Assembly (NCBI GenBank): GCA_964547645.1
Contig: CAZJOM010000012.1
Location: forward strand, 1-64,000
Length of the DNA: 64,000 nucleotides
Reading direction: 5' to 3'
Source: SZUA-430 sp964547645
GTDB taxonomy: Bacteria; Pseudomonadota; Alphaproteobacteria; Micropepsales; Micropepsaceae
Positions 25,092-33,991 of this stretch are shown here, piece after piece (the stretch's first letter is position 1; every line of letters begins with the position of its first letter). Both the position numbers and the translations under genes were made by a program. Under the pieces are notes generated by a model that had not been told where the DNA came from, did no database searches, and saw only the letters and a program-made list of their open reading frames with translations.

Positions 25092-27458
25092 TCAGTCCCT
25101 CGCTTTCAAGACACGAACCAAGTCCAACCGGTGCACGCGCCACGCCACCATCCCGCAACTGAACGCTGTTGCTACCGCGATCGCGATCGACGCGTTGGCG
25201 TAGGTTCGGGGTTGCAGACCGAATGGCATGCGATAGAGGTCGGTCGTGAACAACTGGATGATCGTCCAGGAGAGCGCGTGGCCGATCAGGCAGCCGAGTG
25301 GGATTGCAACCGCGGTCAGCAACGCGATTTCGCCGATCAGGATCGCCGCGACTTCGCGCTTGTGGCGGCCCAACACCCGCAGCGTCGCGAGCTCGTTGGC
25401 ACGTTCCGAGAATGTGATGCGGCCGCTATTGTACGTGACGCCGACCGCGATGATCGAGGCGAACAGGACGTAGATCGATAGTGTGGTGCCGATGTGTTCG
25501 TCGATGAGCTGTCGAAACATCTTGACCGTCTGCTTGTTTGCCATCGTGCCGAGCACGGCGGGCGCATCCTTGATTGCGCGGAACAAGGATGCCTCGCCGG
25601 CCGCGTCGGTCTTGAGCAACGCGCTGTCCGCGACATCCGGTGTTTGCAAGAGACGATTGAGAGCGGCACGATTCATGTAAGCTGCTGAGCTGACGAACTC
25701 CGAAGCGATATGCACGACCGGCAAGGTGGTCTCAGTGCGACGCCCTTCGAGGAACTCGACACGGACGCTGTCGCCCGCATTGACCGCAAGTTGGCGGGCG
25801 AGGTAGTCGCTCAGCACCAAGCCCTCCGGCGGCAAACCGAGCGTGCGGCCGCCTTCGCTCACCTGTTGGGTCAAGGTCCCATCACCGTCAGTGGCGATGA
25901 TGGCGGTGCGTTGCGACAGGTGCCCGTTATGCAGACGCACAATCGCTACGCGCCGCAACTCCGCCCGCAGAACGCCGGGCAATCGCTCAAGTTCGTACCG
26001 CACTTCGTCGCGCCGAGGCTCCGTGAACTGGATCGTTGCATCCTGTTTCTGGGTTCGGAAGAAGAACGAGTCGATCATGACATCGATCGAATCGAAGAAT
26101 TGGAGTGTTGAAATCAACAACCCTATGGCCAAGGCCACGCCGATGACGGTGGCCAGCGATCGCGCCGGCCAACGCGCGATATGGCGCACGATCATAAAAC
26201 CGACGGCGCTCAGTCCGGCGCCGAGGCCGAAGCGTTCCAGCAAGGTCTCGCGATAAACTGTAGGTGCGGGCGGCGACATCGCAACCGCCGGTGCCAGGCG
26301 GATTGCCGAGATCGTGGCGGCAAGCGTCCCAGAGATCGCGGTGGCCGAACCAAGGAACGCCGCCAGAAGAAACACATCGAGCGAGGCGGAATAACTGAGC
26401 ACCGGAAAGCGAAAATACTCGGCATACATCGTGGTGATCGCGCGGCCGAACCAAGCGCCCAAGCCCCAGCCGAACGCTACGCCGATCGCGAGGACGACCA
26501 GCGCAAACTTGATGTAGTGCCAGCCGACCTCGCGGTCGGAATAGCCGAACGCCTTGAGCAACCCGATCTGCTCGCGTTCGGTTTGGATCAGCCGCGAAAT
26601 CACGATGTGCAGCAGAAAGGCCGACACCAGAAAAAAGATCGGCGGGATAACGCTTGCCATCGTCGAGAGTTGATTGAGTTCGCTGTCGATGAACGCATGC
26701 GAAATATGATCGCTGCGCCCGTACGCGCCGCTGCCGCCGAAGGGCGTCAGAACGCGGTCGACGCGCGTCGTAACGTCGGGCTCCGACGCGCCGTGCAACG
26801 TCTGGAGTGTGACGCTGTTGAAGGCACGCTTGAAGTCGTAAGCGGCGGCCAATGCCTCGCGCGTCATCCAACCGACGCCAAAGCGGCGATTGTCGGGCAC
26901 GAGCTCGCCGGGGCCGATCACGTAGATGAACTCGGGCGAGAGTGCGATGCCCACGACCGTCAGCTTGCGCCGCTTGCCGTTGAGGATAGCGATGATCGAA
27001 GCGCCGGGTTCAAGTCCATGGGCTTCGGCAAACCCCTCGTGCAGCACCATTTCGTCCGGCCGGTCGGGCGAGGGCAGCCGGCCGGAGCGCAGAAATAGCG
27101 CATTCAAGACGGCCTCGCCCGTGGCAGGCAGCGACGTAAACAGACCGCGCACGGGCTCGACCGTATCAGGCATATCGATGGTGATGAACTGCTGGATCCG
27201 CGTCTCGACGCGTGCCACGCCCGGGATCGCGCGCAGTCGTTCGGCCACCGGTTCGGGCGCGCGTTTGAGCTGCGCGAACACATTCGCGAAGCGATAGCGC
27301 TCGTAATAGATGTCGCGCGCGTCTGTCAGCGATCGCATCGCCGTCAGCGCCAACACGAACGTGGCGACTGCGGCCGCGACGACCGACGCGATGGCAAGGA
27401 CCTGGCCTCTCATCCGCCAGACGTCGCGTAACAGTTTGCGATTGAGCGAGGTCAGCAT
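25092..27458 (-). CDS. ABC exporter permease with two FtsX/MacB-type domains
   Basis: The product is 788 aa. The first membrane helix (about 15-37) is followed by a large periplasmic MacB_PCD domain and a three-helix FtsX core near 270-400. A further helix lies near 430, then a second periplasmic domain and a terminal three-helix FtsX core (650-780). This is the mechanotransmission type of ABC protein (LolCE/DevC-like), here as one double-length chain. It probably extrudes a lipid, peptide or periplasmic substrate with the adaptor and ATPase encoded beside it. The substrate is unknown. Confidence 0.9.
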   Translation of the reverse strand: MLTSLNRKLLRDVWRMRGQVLAIASVVAAAVATFVLALTAMRSLTDARDIYYERYRFANVFAQLKRAPEPVAERLRAIPGVARVETRIQQFITIDMPDTVEPVRGLFTSLPATGEAVLNALFLRSGRLPSPDRPDEMVLHEGFAEAHGLEPGASIIAILNGKRRKLTVVGIALSPEFIYVIGPGELVPDNRRFGVGWMTREALAAAYDFKRAFNSVTLQTLHGASEPDVTTRVDRVLTPFGGSGAYGRSDHISHAFIDSELNQLSTMASVIPPIFFLVSAFLLHIVISRLIQTEREQIGLLKAFGYSDREVGWHYIKFALVVLAIGVAFGWGLGAWFGRAITTMYAEYFRFPVLSYSASLDVFLLAAFLGSATAISGTLAATISAIRLAPAVAMSPPAPTVYRETLLERFGLGAGLSAVGFMIVRHIARWPARSLATVIGVALAIGLLISTLQFFDSIDVMIDSFFFRTQKQDATIQFTEPRRDEVRYELERLPGVLRAELRRVAIVRLHNGHLSQRTAIIATDGDGTLTQQVSEGGRTLGLPPEGLVLSDYLARQLAVNAGDSVRVEFLEGRRTETTLPVVHIASEFVSSAAYMNRAALNRLLQTPDVADSALLKTDAAGEASLFRAIKDAPAVLGTMANKQTVKMFRQLIDEHIGTTLSIYVLFASIIAVGVTYNSGRITFSERANELATLRVLGRHKREVAAILIGEIALLTAVAIPLGCLIGHALSWTIIQLFTTDLYRMPFGLQPRTYANASIAIAVATAFSCGMVAWRVHRLDLVRVLKARD

Positions 27459-27461
27459 CGG

Positions 27462-28208
<747 letters not shown>

Positions 28209-28214
28209 TGTGAC

Positions 28215-28228
28215 CTGACAAAGATCAA
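28215..28228. promoter_or_regulatory. Near-FNR/NNR box at the exporter promoter, proximal
   Basis: On the minus strand this reads TTGATCTTTGTCAG: a perfect left half (TTGAT) and a right half GTCAG with the last base off consensus. It is centred 41 bases from the distal box. Confidence 0.4.
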
Positions 28229-28255
28229 CTTAAGCCGGTTTCGGGCGGCACAAGT

Positions 28256-28269
28256 ATGACCCAGATCAA
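28256..28269. promoter_or_regulatory. Near-FNR/NNR box at the exporter promoter, distal
   Basis: On the minus strand this reads TTGATCTGGGTCAT, with one base off the TTGAT-N4-(A/G)TCAA consensus. Activation from -41.5 would place the start near 28221, a 13-base leader before the ATPase gene, which is a workable geometry. Confidence 0.5.
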
Positions 28270-28339
28270 GCGGAATGCGAAGCAAGCCACTTCACCGCCG
28301 TAAGCCTCTTGCACTTCCGGCGTCTGCGACCGCGCAGTA

Positions 28340-29779
28340 CTAACGCAGGCGAAGGTCGCTGCAATCTCGTTGCGGATCGAGCGTTCGCGTGTAACGCTGG
28401 TGCTCGAAGAACAACGATGCTGCAGCTGGGTCCGAAAGCCCACCGCGCGGCGCCGCGCCGAACCAAATGAGCGAACTCCCATACACACCGATAAAGTAGC
28501 CGTTGTCCCATTCCGGTTTCGGGATCAGCTGCGTTTCGGTGACCGCATAGGGGAACTCGAGGCGTTGGCGAACAAGAACCAATCCCTTGCTCCGGCTTTC
28601 AACGCGAGCGCAGCCGGATTCGCCGTTCACAAAATACCCTGAAAACTTCGACCACGTGCCTCGCGCCGGAACCGGATTGGACAATTCGATCCGCTGGTCC
28701 AACTGCTGGGCCATCAGCATACGCGCAAACTCTGGCGCCGAGGAGAACGTCATGTCCGTGAGAACTGCGATCGAGATCCCTTCCTTGGGAGCAACGAGCA
28801 GCGCAGCAGCATAGCCCGCGTCCGATCCGGAATGGCCATAGAACTTGTGCCCCTTGTACTCGCGCAGCTCCCACCCCAGGCCATAGTTCCCCAGTCGCGG
28901 ACGAAGCATGTCTGCCGCCGTATCGCAGTTCAGCGTGGCTGGCGTGCGCGTGCAATCGAGCAGGCTCCCGGCCCAAGTCGCCAACTCGCGCGCGTTGATG
29001 CAAAGTCCGCCCGCGGCGGCGTGGGCCCTGCCCAAGTGGAGCATTTGGTTAGGTACAACGTGACCTCGACCATCGAGCGTGTGCGGAACCGCAACTTGCT
29101 CCTCAGGAAGGTCGAGACAAGAGAGTCGCGCCGCTGGTGCCCCGTTCGGCGACAAGCTCCGGTGGGTGACGAAATCTGCAAATGTCTGGCCTGACACGTT
29201 CTCAATGATTCGGCCGAGCAGAAGGTAGTTCAAGTTGGAATAGGAAAATTCCACTCCCGGATCATGCTCAAATGTAATTCTTCCAGGGACTTCGAGCCAA
29301 CCACGGGCTTCGTGCCAACTGGCATTCGTGTGGTCTGTCAATCCCGTCCCCACATCGCCCAGACCGGAGGTGTGACTCAGAAGCTGTTCAACGGTCACGA
29401 CGCTCCAGCGGGAGTCTCCAACGGTGAGGTCCTTGAGATATGAGGATGCCGGGGCCTGCAACGAAATCACGCCATCCCGAACCAGCGAAAGCACGGCGCT
29501 CGCAGTTACGGGCTTGGTGACCGAAGCGGCGTGAAACGACAACTCTTCCTCGGTGGGGAGATATTCGCCGCGCCTCCTCGCCAACGTATGCGCGCTCACG
29601 TGGCCCCGCGTTGCAATTGCCCACGAGATGGTCGGCACCGCTTGTTGCTCGACCAACTCGACGAGTTTAGCTGGCAACTTCGGTGGTGGAATGTCTCTTG
29701 CGACCGACCGCCCCGTCAGGGCTGTGAGCGATAAAATGCAGCATAAGGCGCCGTAGACTATCGAGAGCTGGACTTTCAT
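28340..29779 (-). CDS. Serine hydrolase of the class C beta-lactamase/PBP family
   Basis: The product is 479 aa. A signal peptide (residues 1-28) is followed by the penicilloyl-serine fold: S86-V-T-K89 is the SxxK nucleophile motif, YSN is near 185 (SYSNLNYLLLG), and HSG near 316 (KFYGHSGSDAGYA) stands for the KTG strand. A C-terminal extension resembles a lipocalin-like domain. Such proteins are usually D-amino-acid peptidases or esterases in the periplasm; true beta-lactam hydrolysis is uncertain. It starts 3 bases after the alpha/beta hydrolase stop, in a unit headed by a BlaI-like repressor. Confidence 0.88.
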   Translation of the reverse strand: MKVQLSIVYGALCCILSLTALTGRSVARDIPPPKLPAKLVELVEQQAVPTISWAIATRGHVSAHTLARRRGEYLPTEEELSFHAASVTKPVTASAVLSLVRDGVISLQAPASSYLKDLTVGDSRWSVVTVEQLLSHTSGLGDVGTGLTDHTNASWHEARGWLEVPGRITFEHDPGVEFSYSNLNYLLLGRIIENVSGQTFADFVTHRSLSPNGAPAARLSCLDLPEEQVAVPHTLDGRGHVVPNQMLHLGRAHAAAGGLCINARELATWAGSLLDCTRTPATLNCDTAADMLRPRLGNYGLGWELREYKGHKFYGHSGSDAGYAAALLVAPKEGISIAVLTDMTFSSAPEFARMLMAQQLDQRIELSNPVPARGTWSKFSGYFVNGESGCARVESRSKGLVLVRQRLEFPYAVTETQLIPKPEWDNGYFIGVYGSSLIWFGAAPRGGLSDPAAASLFFEHQRYTRTLDPQRDCSDLRLR

Positions 29780-29782
29780 CGG

Positions 29783-31153
29783 TCACAGGCCCTCAATCCA
29801 ATCCGTCAACAGCTGCGCCGCGCGCTTAACGCCGCCTGGAAGCCGGGGATAATCCGTTACCGCGAGCGCGTGATCGGCGCGCGGCAGGACTGTGATGGTC
29901 GGTCGGGGTTGAAGGTGCAGGCTCATCAAGCGCGCGACACTGTCACCGGCGGGGATGATCACGTCGTCTGAGCCGTATAGCCAAAATGACGGAATACTCA
30001 GCCCAACGAGGTGGGGGGCGGGATCGTATCCAATCGTTCGCGATCGAAACGTGCGCGAGGCTTCGTCCTCTGCGTCTTCCCAATGCAGTATCGGAAACCA
30101 AGACTTGGATTTCTGAGCTGCCACCGCTCGCTCAAGCTCTTGCGCGCTTACCAGCCCTTGGAGGAAGCGGTGCCTGAGCCTGATGAGATCGAACGCGGGA
30201 GCCATCTGAGCTTCCGTCAGTCCAGCTTCACGCAACGCGACGCGGTAGCTGTCAACGTCCTCGTCCGCTACGGTTACGGTCGGACCGGATATGACGCCCA
30301 GGAATGCCGATCCGCCCAGGCGCACCGCCAGCGGCGCAACCCACCCACCTTCGCTGCGCGCCACATAGCCGACACGATTTGGGTTGATCGAAGCAACTCT
30401 GCGCAGTGTCTCAAGTGCGGCATGCGCATCTTGCGCCAGTTCCTCGTAACCGCCGTCGCGCCATTGGCCAGAGGACTCGCCGACACCGCGCTTGTCGTAG
30501 ACGAGTGTAGCGATCCCTGCACGGGCAAATTGGTCCGCGTAAAACGCCCCATCGGCGCGGTTCGAATCTCCCGAGCCGTGCACGAAAACGACACCTGGAT
30601 GCCTGCCGGGTTTGCGCGGTCCATACACCTCGCCGCTCAACGTCACGGTGCCGCTTTGGAATCGGACCGGGGTCACCGCGTAAGGGACGTTCTGAGAAGG
30701 GGACCGCAGCAGCACAAATCTGCCGTCTGCAGGCAACGGTACCCACTCGCCGGCGCGGAGTGTCGTTTCCTCAAGTCGGCCCGCGAGCCGCGCCGTGTTC
30801 GGCGAAGCTATCAACTTCAATGCGCCCAGTGGGAGTGGCACGGCGATCCGTACTTCCGCTCCCTCGAAGCGGACTCCGATCAGGTCGGCCTTTCGGTAAC
30901 CCAAATCTGGCCAAGAAAATGTACCGGTGATGATGCCGTCCTTTTTTTGCAGGTCCATTTCGAATTCGGCGATGCCGCCGCCGCGTTCGAGCTGGCCCGA
31001 CCAGTGACCCGTCAATTGTTCGAGGACACCCGCATTATCCGTCGCGCGAAGCGCTTGCGCTGCCACCCCAACGCTTAGCCCGGCCAACATCAACAACGCC
31101 ATGGGCATTCGCCGAACGTCGCCAAGAAATGCCTTCAACGCGATGTGCCGCAT
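29783..31153 (-). CDS. Secreted alpha/beta hydrolase (esterase/peptidase S9-like)
   Basis: The product is 456 aa from the ATG at 31153, preceded by AAGGGGG; a longer frame to 31237 lacks a ribosome-binding site. The N-terminus is a hydrophobic signal or anchor (MALLMLAGLSVGVAAQA). A beta-rich N-domain leads into the hydrolase fold with oxyanion motif FVHGSGDSN, nucleophile elbow ARSEGG, acid GSDDVIIPAGDS and His in RADHALAV. The fold is that of S9-like dienelactone or cutinase-type esterases. It lies between the M56 protease (139 bases upstream) and the serine hydrolase. Confidence 0.85.
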   Translation of the reverse strand: MRHIALKAFLGDVRRMPMALLMLAGLSVGVAAQALRATDNAGVLEQLTGHWSGQLERGGGIAEFEMDLQKKDGIITGTFSWPDLGYRKADLIGVRFEGAEVRIAVPLPLGALKLIASPNTARLAGRLEETTLRAGEWVPLPADGRFVLLRSPSQNVPYAVTPVRFQSGTVTLSGEVYGPRKPGRHPGVVFVHGSGDSNRADGAFYADQFARAGIATLVYDKRGVGESSGQWRDGGYEELAQDAHAALETLRRVASINPNRVGYVARSEGGWVAPLAVRLGGSAFLGVISGPTVTVADEDVDSYRVALREAGLTEAQMAPAFDLIRLRHRFLQGLVSAQELERAVAAQKSKSWFPILHWEDAEDEASRTFRSRTIGYDPAPHLVGLSIPSFWLYGSDDVIIPAGDSVARLMSLHLQPRPTITVLPRADHALAVTDYPRLPGGVKRAAQLLTDWIEGL

Positions 31154-31292
31154 AGTGACCCCCTTAAGGTTCGTTGATCCAAATGCGCGCGCGAAATCTA
31201 CCCGCCACCCTGGACGGTCTCCGCGCTTCGCTTCCAAATTCGGTAGTGTCAGATCAGGCTTACGCTTACCGCGCGCCTATTGCACCGAAACG

Positions 31293-32486
31293 TCATCGTC
31301 GCTCGGCTTCCAAACGGGCCAGTTCGCCGCGGAGCGCATGGACCCAACCTTGCGACGCATCGGCGCGTCCGCGTATCCCGGCAGCGCGCCCGATTTCTTC
31401 CACGTCGCCGGTGGCCAACGCCGAAGCCTGGGCTGCGTCCGCCGCGTGCCGCTGACGATCCGCTTCGATCTGACCCTGATCGATGGCAACGACAAGTGCT
31501 TTCGTGCGAACGGCAGTCGATGTCTGCAATTCCGTTGCCGGCAGCGCGGCTTCCCGCGTCGGGATAAATTCGACGGTCACAAATGGCACCGCCAACAAGA
31601 CGCCGGCGGCCAAGCCGTGGAGATTCAGACTTGAACTGCCGTGGCTCCGAGGCGTCTCAAGAACAGCCCGCACGCGTCGCGACAGACCCTGGGGTTCGCG
31701 GCCGATTCCGATCGCGGCAATGATGGTTTGGCTTCCATGCCTGCGCACGCAGTTGATGAGAACCTGTGCGTAGTGCGCCGGTTCGACGGTCCGCGCAGCC
31801 TGCGCATCGGCGGCCTCTTCGGCATGCTGCTCCGCCATGCGTTTGAGCATCCAAACCGCGGGATTGAACCAATAAAGTGCCAATACTATGTGCGACACCG
31901 CCAACAAGAGCCAGTCGCATCGAGCGATATGGGCGCCTTCATGCGCGAGCACGGCTCGGGCTTCCTCTGGATGCGCTAACGTGCTGCGATCGATTAAGAT
32001 GCATGGCCGCTGCCAACCCCAGCTTATCGGTGAGGAAATCGCGTCCGACTCAATCAAGCGCACCTGACAAGAGCGCCGTTCATTTTGGATCGTCGAAGAA
32101 AGGGCGTCGGTCCATTCGCGAGCCACGATGACGCTTCCGCGTGCGGTCCACCGCTGCAGCAGCCACAGTCCCAGTAAGAAGCGGGAAAGCAAAATTGCAA
32201 AGCCGACGAAATAGGCGGTGACGACAACTGCCCCCCATGTGCCGGCGGTCATCTGCACCACCGTCGCGTCGGAAGGAAAGTCGTGGCGAGACGCCAGATC
32301 GATCTCGATTGGAAGCTTCGGTCCGCAAAGCGATATCGCCGGGAGCAATAGCAACGTGCCGATACTGATGTGAAGAATACGCGCACGGTCGGTTGATGGC
32401 CAATGCCTGAACAAAGCGATCATCGCTGCCGCAGTCGCGGCGATGCACGTCGACTTCCATGCCATTTGAATGAGAAGTTCGCTCAT
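31293..32486 (-). CDS. M56 (BlaR1/MecR1-type) membrane metallopeptidase, no penicillin sensor domain
   Basis: The product is 397 aa from an ATG overlapping the BlaI-like stop (ATGA). Membrane helices (residues about 8-28, 35-55, 90-112) surround the zinc motif HEGAH in VLAHEGAHIARCDW, the HExxH of BlaR1/MecR1. In BlaR1, a C-terminal penicillin-binding domain triggers this protease to inactivate BlaI. Here that domain is missing and is replaced by a helix-rich, probably coiled-coil tail (EADRQRHAADAAQASALA). The signal must therefore differ from classical BlaR1. Confidence 0.9.
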   Translation of the reverse strand: MSELLIQMAWKSTCIAATAAAMIALFRHWPSTDRARILHISIGTLLLLPAISLCGPKLPIEIDLASRHDFPSDATVVQMTAGTWGAVVVTAYFVGFAILLSRFLLGLWLLQRWTARGSVIVAREWTDALSSTIQNERRSCQVRLIESDAISSPISWGWQRPCILIDRSTLAHPEEARAVLAHEGAHIARCDWLLLAVSHIVLALYWFNPAVWMLKRMAEQHAEEAADAQAARTVEPAHYAQVLINCVRRHGSQTIIAAIGIGREPQGLSRRVRAVLETPRSHGSSSLNLHGLAAGVLLAVPFVTVEFIPTREAALPATELQTSTAVRTKALVVAIDQGQIEADRQRHAADAAQASALATGDVEEIGRAAGIRGRADASQGWVHALRGELARLEAERR

Positions 32487-32857
32487 GATCGGCGTGTCTT
32501 TGCCGCGTCGATTGCTTGCTGCAGCACGTCCAGTTCCTGATCGGTCGCACCCTTCGTTAGACCGACTAGTGCGGTCGCAGCGCCAATTCCCGACCCATCG
32601 AAGAATGTGTTCACGACCCGCCGGAGCACGGAGTCGCGCACATTCGCCGGCGAGCGCACGCACTTGTAGATATAGGCTTGGTCGCGCTCGTGGTGTTTGA
32701 TCAGCCCTTTAGCCTCAAGTCGGCCGAGCAAGGTCCGCACCGCAGAATGGCTTGGCGCTTCGCTCATTGCTTGGCGCACGTCCACGGCGGAAGCCTCGCC
32801 AAGGCTGCAGAGGATTTCAAAAATCTCGCGCTCGCGTCTCGGCAGTTTTTCGAGCAT
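32483..32857 (-). CDS. BlaI/MecI/CopY-family repressor
   Basis: The product is about 124 aa from the ATG at 32857 with GAGG upstream; the frame stays open to 32902 but that start lies inside the operators. It has a winged helix with the family signature SEAPSHSAVRTLLGRLEAKGLIKH and an acidic C-terminal dimerisation part. It should hold the promoter shut until the co-encoded M56 protease inactivates it. It sits immediately downstream of two TGCTACA-type operators and overlaps the protease gene, a standard BlaI-BlaR arrangement. Confidence 0.92.
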   Translation of the reverse strand: MLEKLPRREREIFEILCSLGEASAVDVRQAMSEAPSHSAVRTLLGRLEAKGLIKHHERDQAYIYKCVRSPANVRDSVLRRVVNTFFDGSGIGAATALVGLTKGATDQELDVLQQAIDAAKTRRS

Positions 32858-32869
32858 CCCAACCTCACA

Positions 32870-32901
32870 TGCTACAAATGTAGCATGCCACAAATGTAGC
32901 A
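32870..32901. promoter_or_regulatory. Double BlaI/MecI-type operator
   Basis: There are two abutting 16-base palindromes: TGCTACAAATGTAGCA at 32870-32885 (perfect 7-base arms) and TGCCACAAATGTAGCA at 32886-32901 (one mismatch). Both contain the TACA-N2-TGTA core read by BlaI/MecI/CopY repressors. They sit between the repressor gene and the divergent dienelactone hydrolase, so they could control both directions. Confidence 0.85.
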
Positions 32902-33023
32902 CAAAGCAAGCGAAACGTTTATGCGGCCAAAATTAGCCATCAAATTGCTGCGATGAGCCGCGATTGCGTTCCCATCGCCCCCAATTGCTGGGCATTTGCA
33001 ACGAGGTTACCTTCAAGGTGCCC

Positions 33024-33779
33024 ATGCTTATCCATACCGCGGCGAGCGTCCCAATGATCCAAACACGAAGCATCGCTTATCGCTTTGGCGAGCAGTCCTT
33101 CGAGGGTTACTTCGCCGACGGGTCGCAGGGACGTCGCGTGCCAGGGATATTGGTCGCGCATGAAGGTCCGGGATTGACCGAGCATCCGAAGGAGCGCGCG
33201 CGCCTCCTGGCGGAGTTAGGTTACGCCGCCCTGGCCATGGACATTTTCGGAGAACCGCCGCCGGAGATGGAGCGCGCCAGAATGCTCGTGCGGACGTTGA
33301 CCCGTGATCTCGCGGCATTGCGGGGCCGTGCGTGGGCGGCGCTGACCTGTCTCCAGGAGCAGCCGATGGTCGATCCGAACCGGATCGCGGCAATCGGTTT
33401 TTGCTTCGGCGGCACCACGGTGCTCGAACTGGCACGCGCGGGCGCACCGCTCGCCGGCGTCGTCGGCTTCCACGCCGGCCTCACCACCAGCGCACCCGCG
33501 GACGCGGCCAACATCAAGGGTCCGGTTCTCGTTTGCATGGGCACTGCCGATCCAATTATTACGGCTGAGCAGCGGCTCGCTTTCGAAAAAGAAATGGACG
33601 CCGGTGGAGTCGATTGGCGGATGGAACTCTACGGCGGTGTTGGGCACAGCTTCACAAACCCGTACGTCGATGCCTTTTCTATTCCAGGCTTTAGATGCGA
33701 CGCGCGCGCCGACGCCCGCTCGTGGCGATCGATGCGAGCGTTTCTTGACGAGGTGTTGGCGACGCGCGCAGCGTCGTAG
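33024..33779 (+). CDS. Dienelactone hydrolase family protein
   Basis: The product is about 251 aa from the ATG at 33024 (AAGG a few bases upstream); 32964 and 33054 are alternative starts. The catalytic triad pattern is clear: Cys in GFCFGGTTVLELA, Asp in GTADPIITAE and His in GGVGHSFTNP. These enzymes open lactone rings in chloroaromatic breakdown, but many family members act on other esters. There is no signal peptide. The gene diverges from the BlaI-like repressor across a pair of BlaI operators and may belong to that regulon. Confidence 0.87.
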   Translation: MLIHTAASVPMIQTRSIAYRFGEQSFEGYFADGSQGRRVPGILVAHEGPGLTEHPKERARLLAELGYAALAMDIFGEPPPEMERARMLVRTLTRDLAALRGRAWAALTCLQEQPMVDPNRIAAIGFCFGGTTVLELARAGAPLAGVVGFHAGLTTSAPADAANIKGPVLVCMGTADPIITAEQRLAFEKEMDAGGVDWRMELYGGVGHSFTNPYVDAFSIPGFRCDARADARSWRSMRAFLDEVLATRAAS

Positions 33780-33991
33780 TGTCGAGACTGCTTGTGCGGG
33801 TGTTGATGACAACGTCGCTCAGAGTTTTCCTCTCGCAAGAAACCATCGGCTTTACCGGGCAACGGCAACCTGCGTCTTGACATGAGACCGCACCATCGTC
33901 AGCATTGAAGCGTCGGGCAATGCGGGCGCCCGAAGAGACGATTGTTCGTCCAAGTTCCGCTCCAGCCTCGTTTGGCAAGGAGCGACTTGAG

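Noticed and set aside
30011..31078. 355-aa plus-strand frame opposite the alpha/beta hydrolase
   Set aside because: The minus-strand gene has clear catalytic motifs and a ribosome-binding site; this frame has neither.
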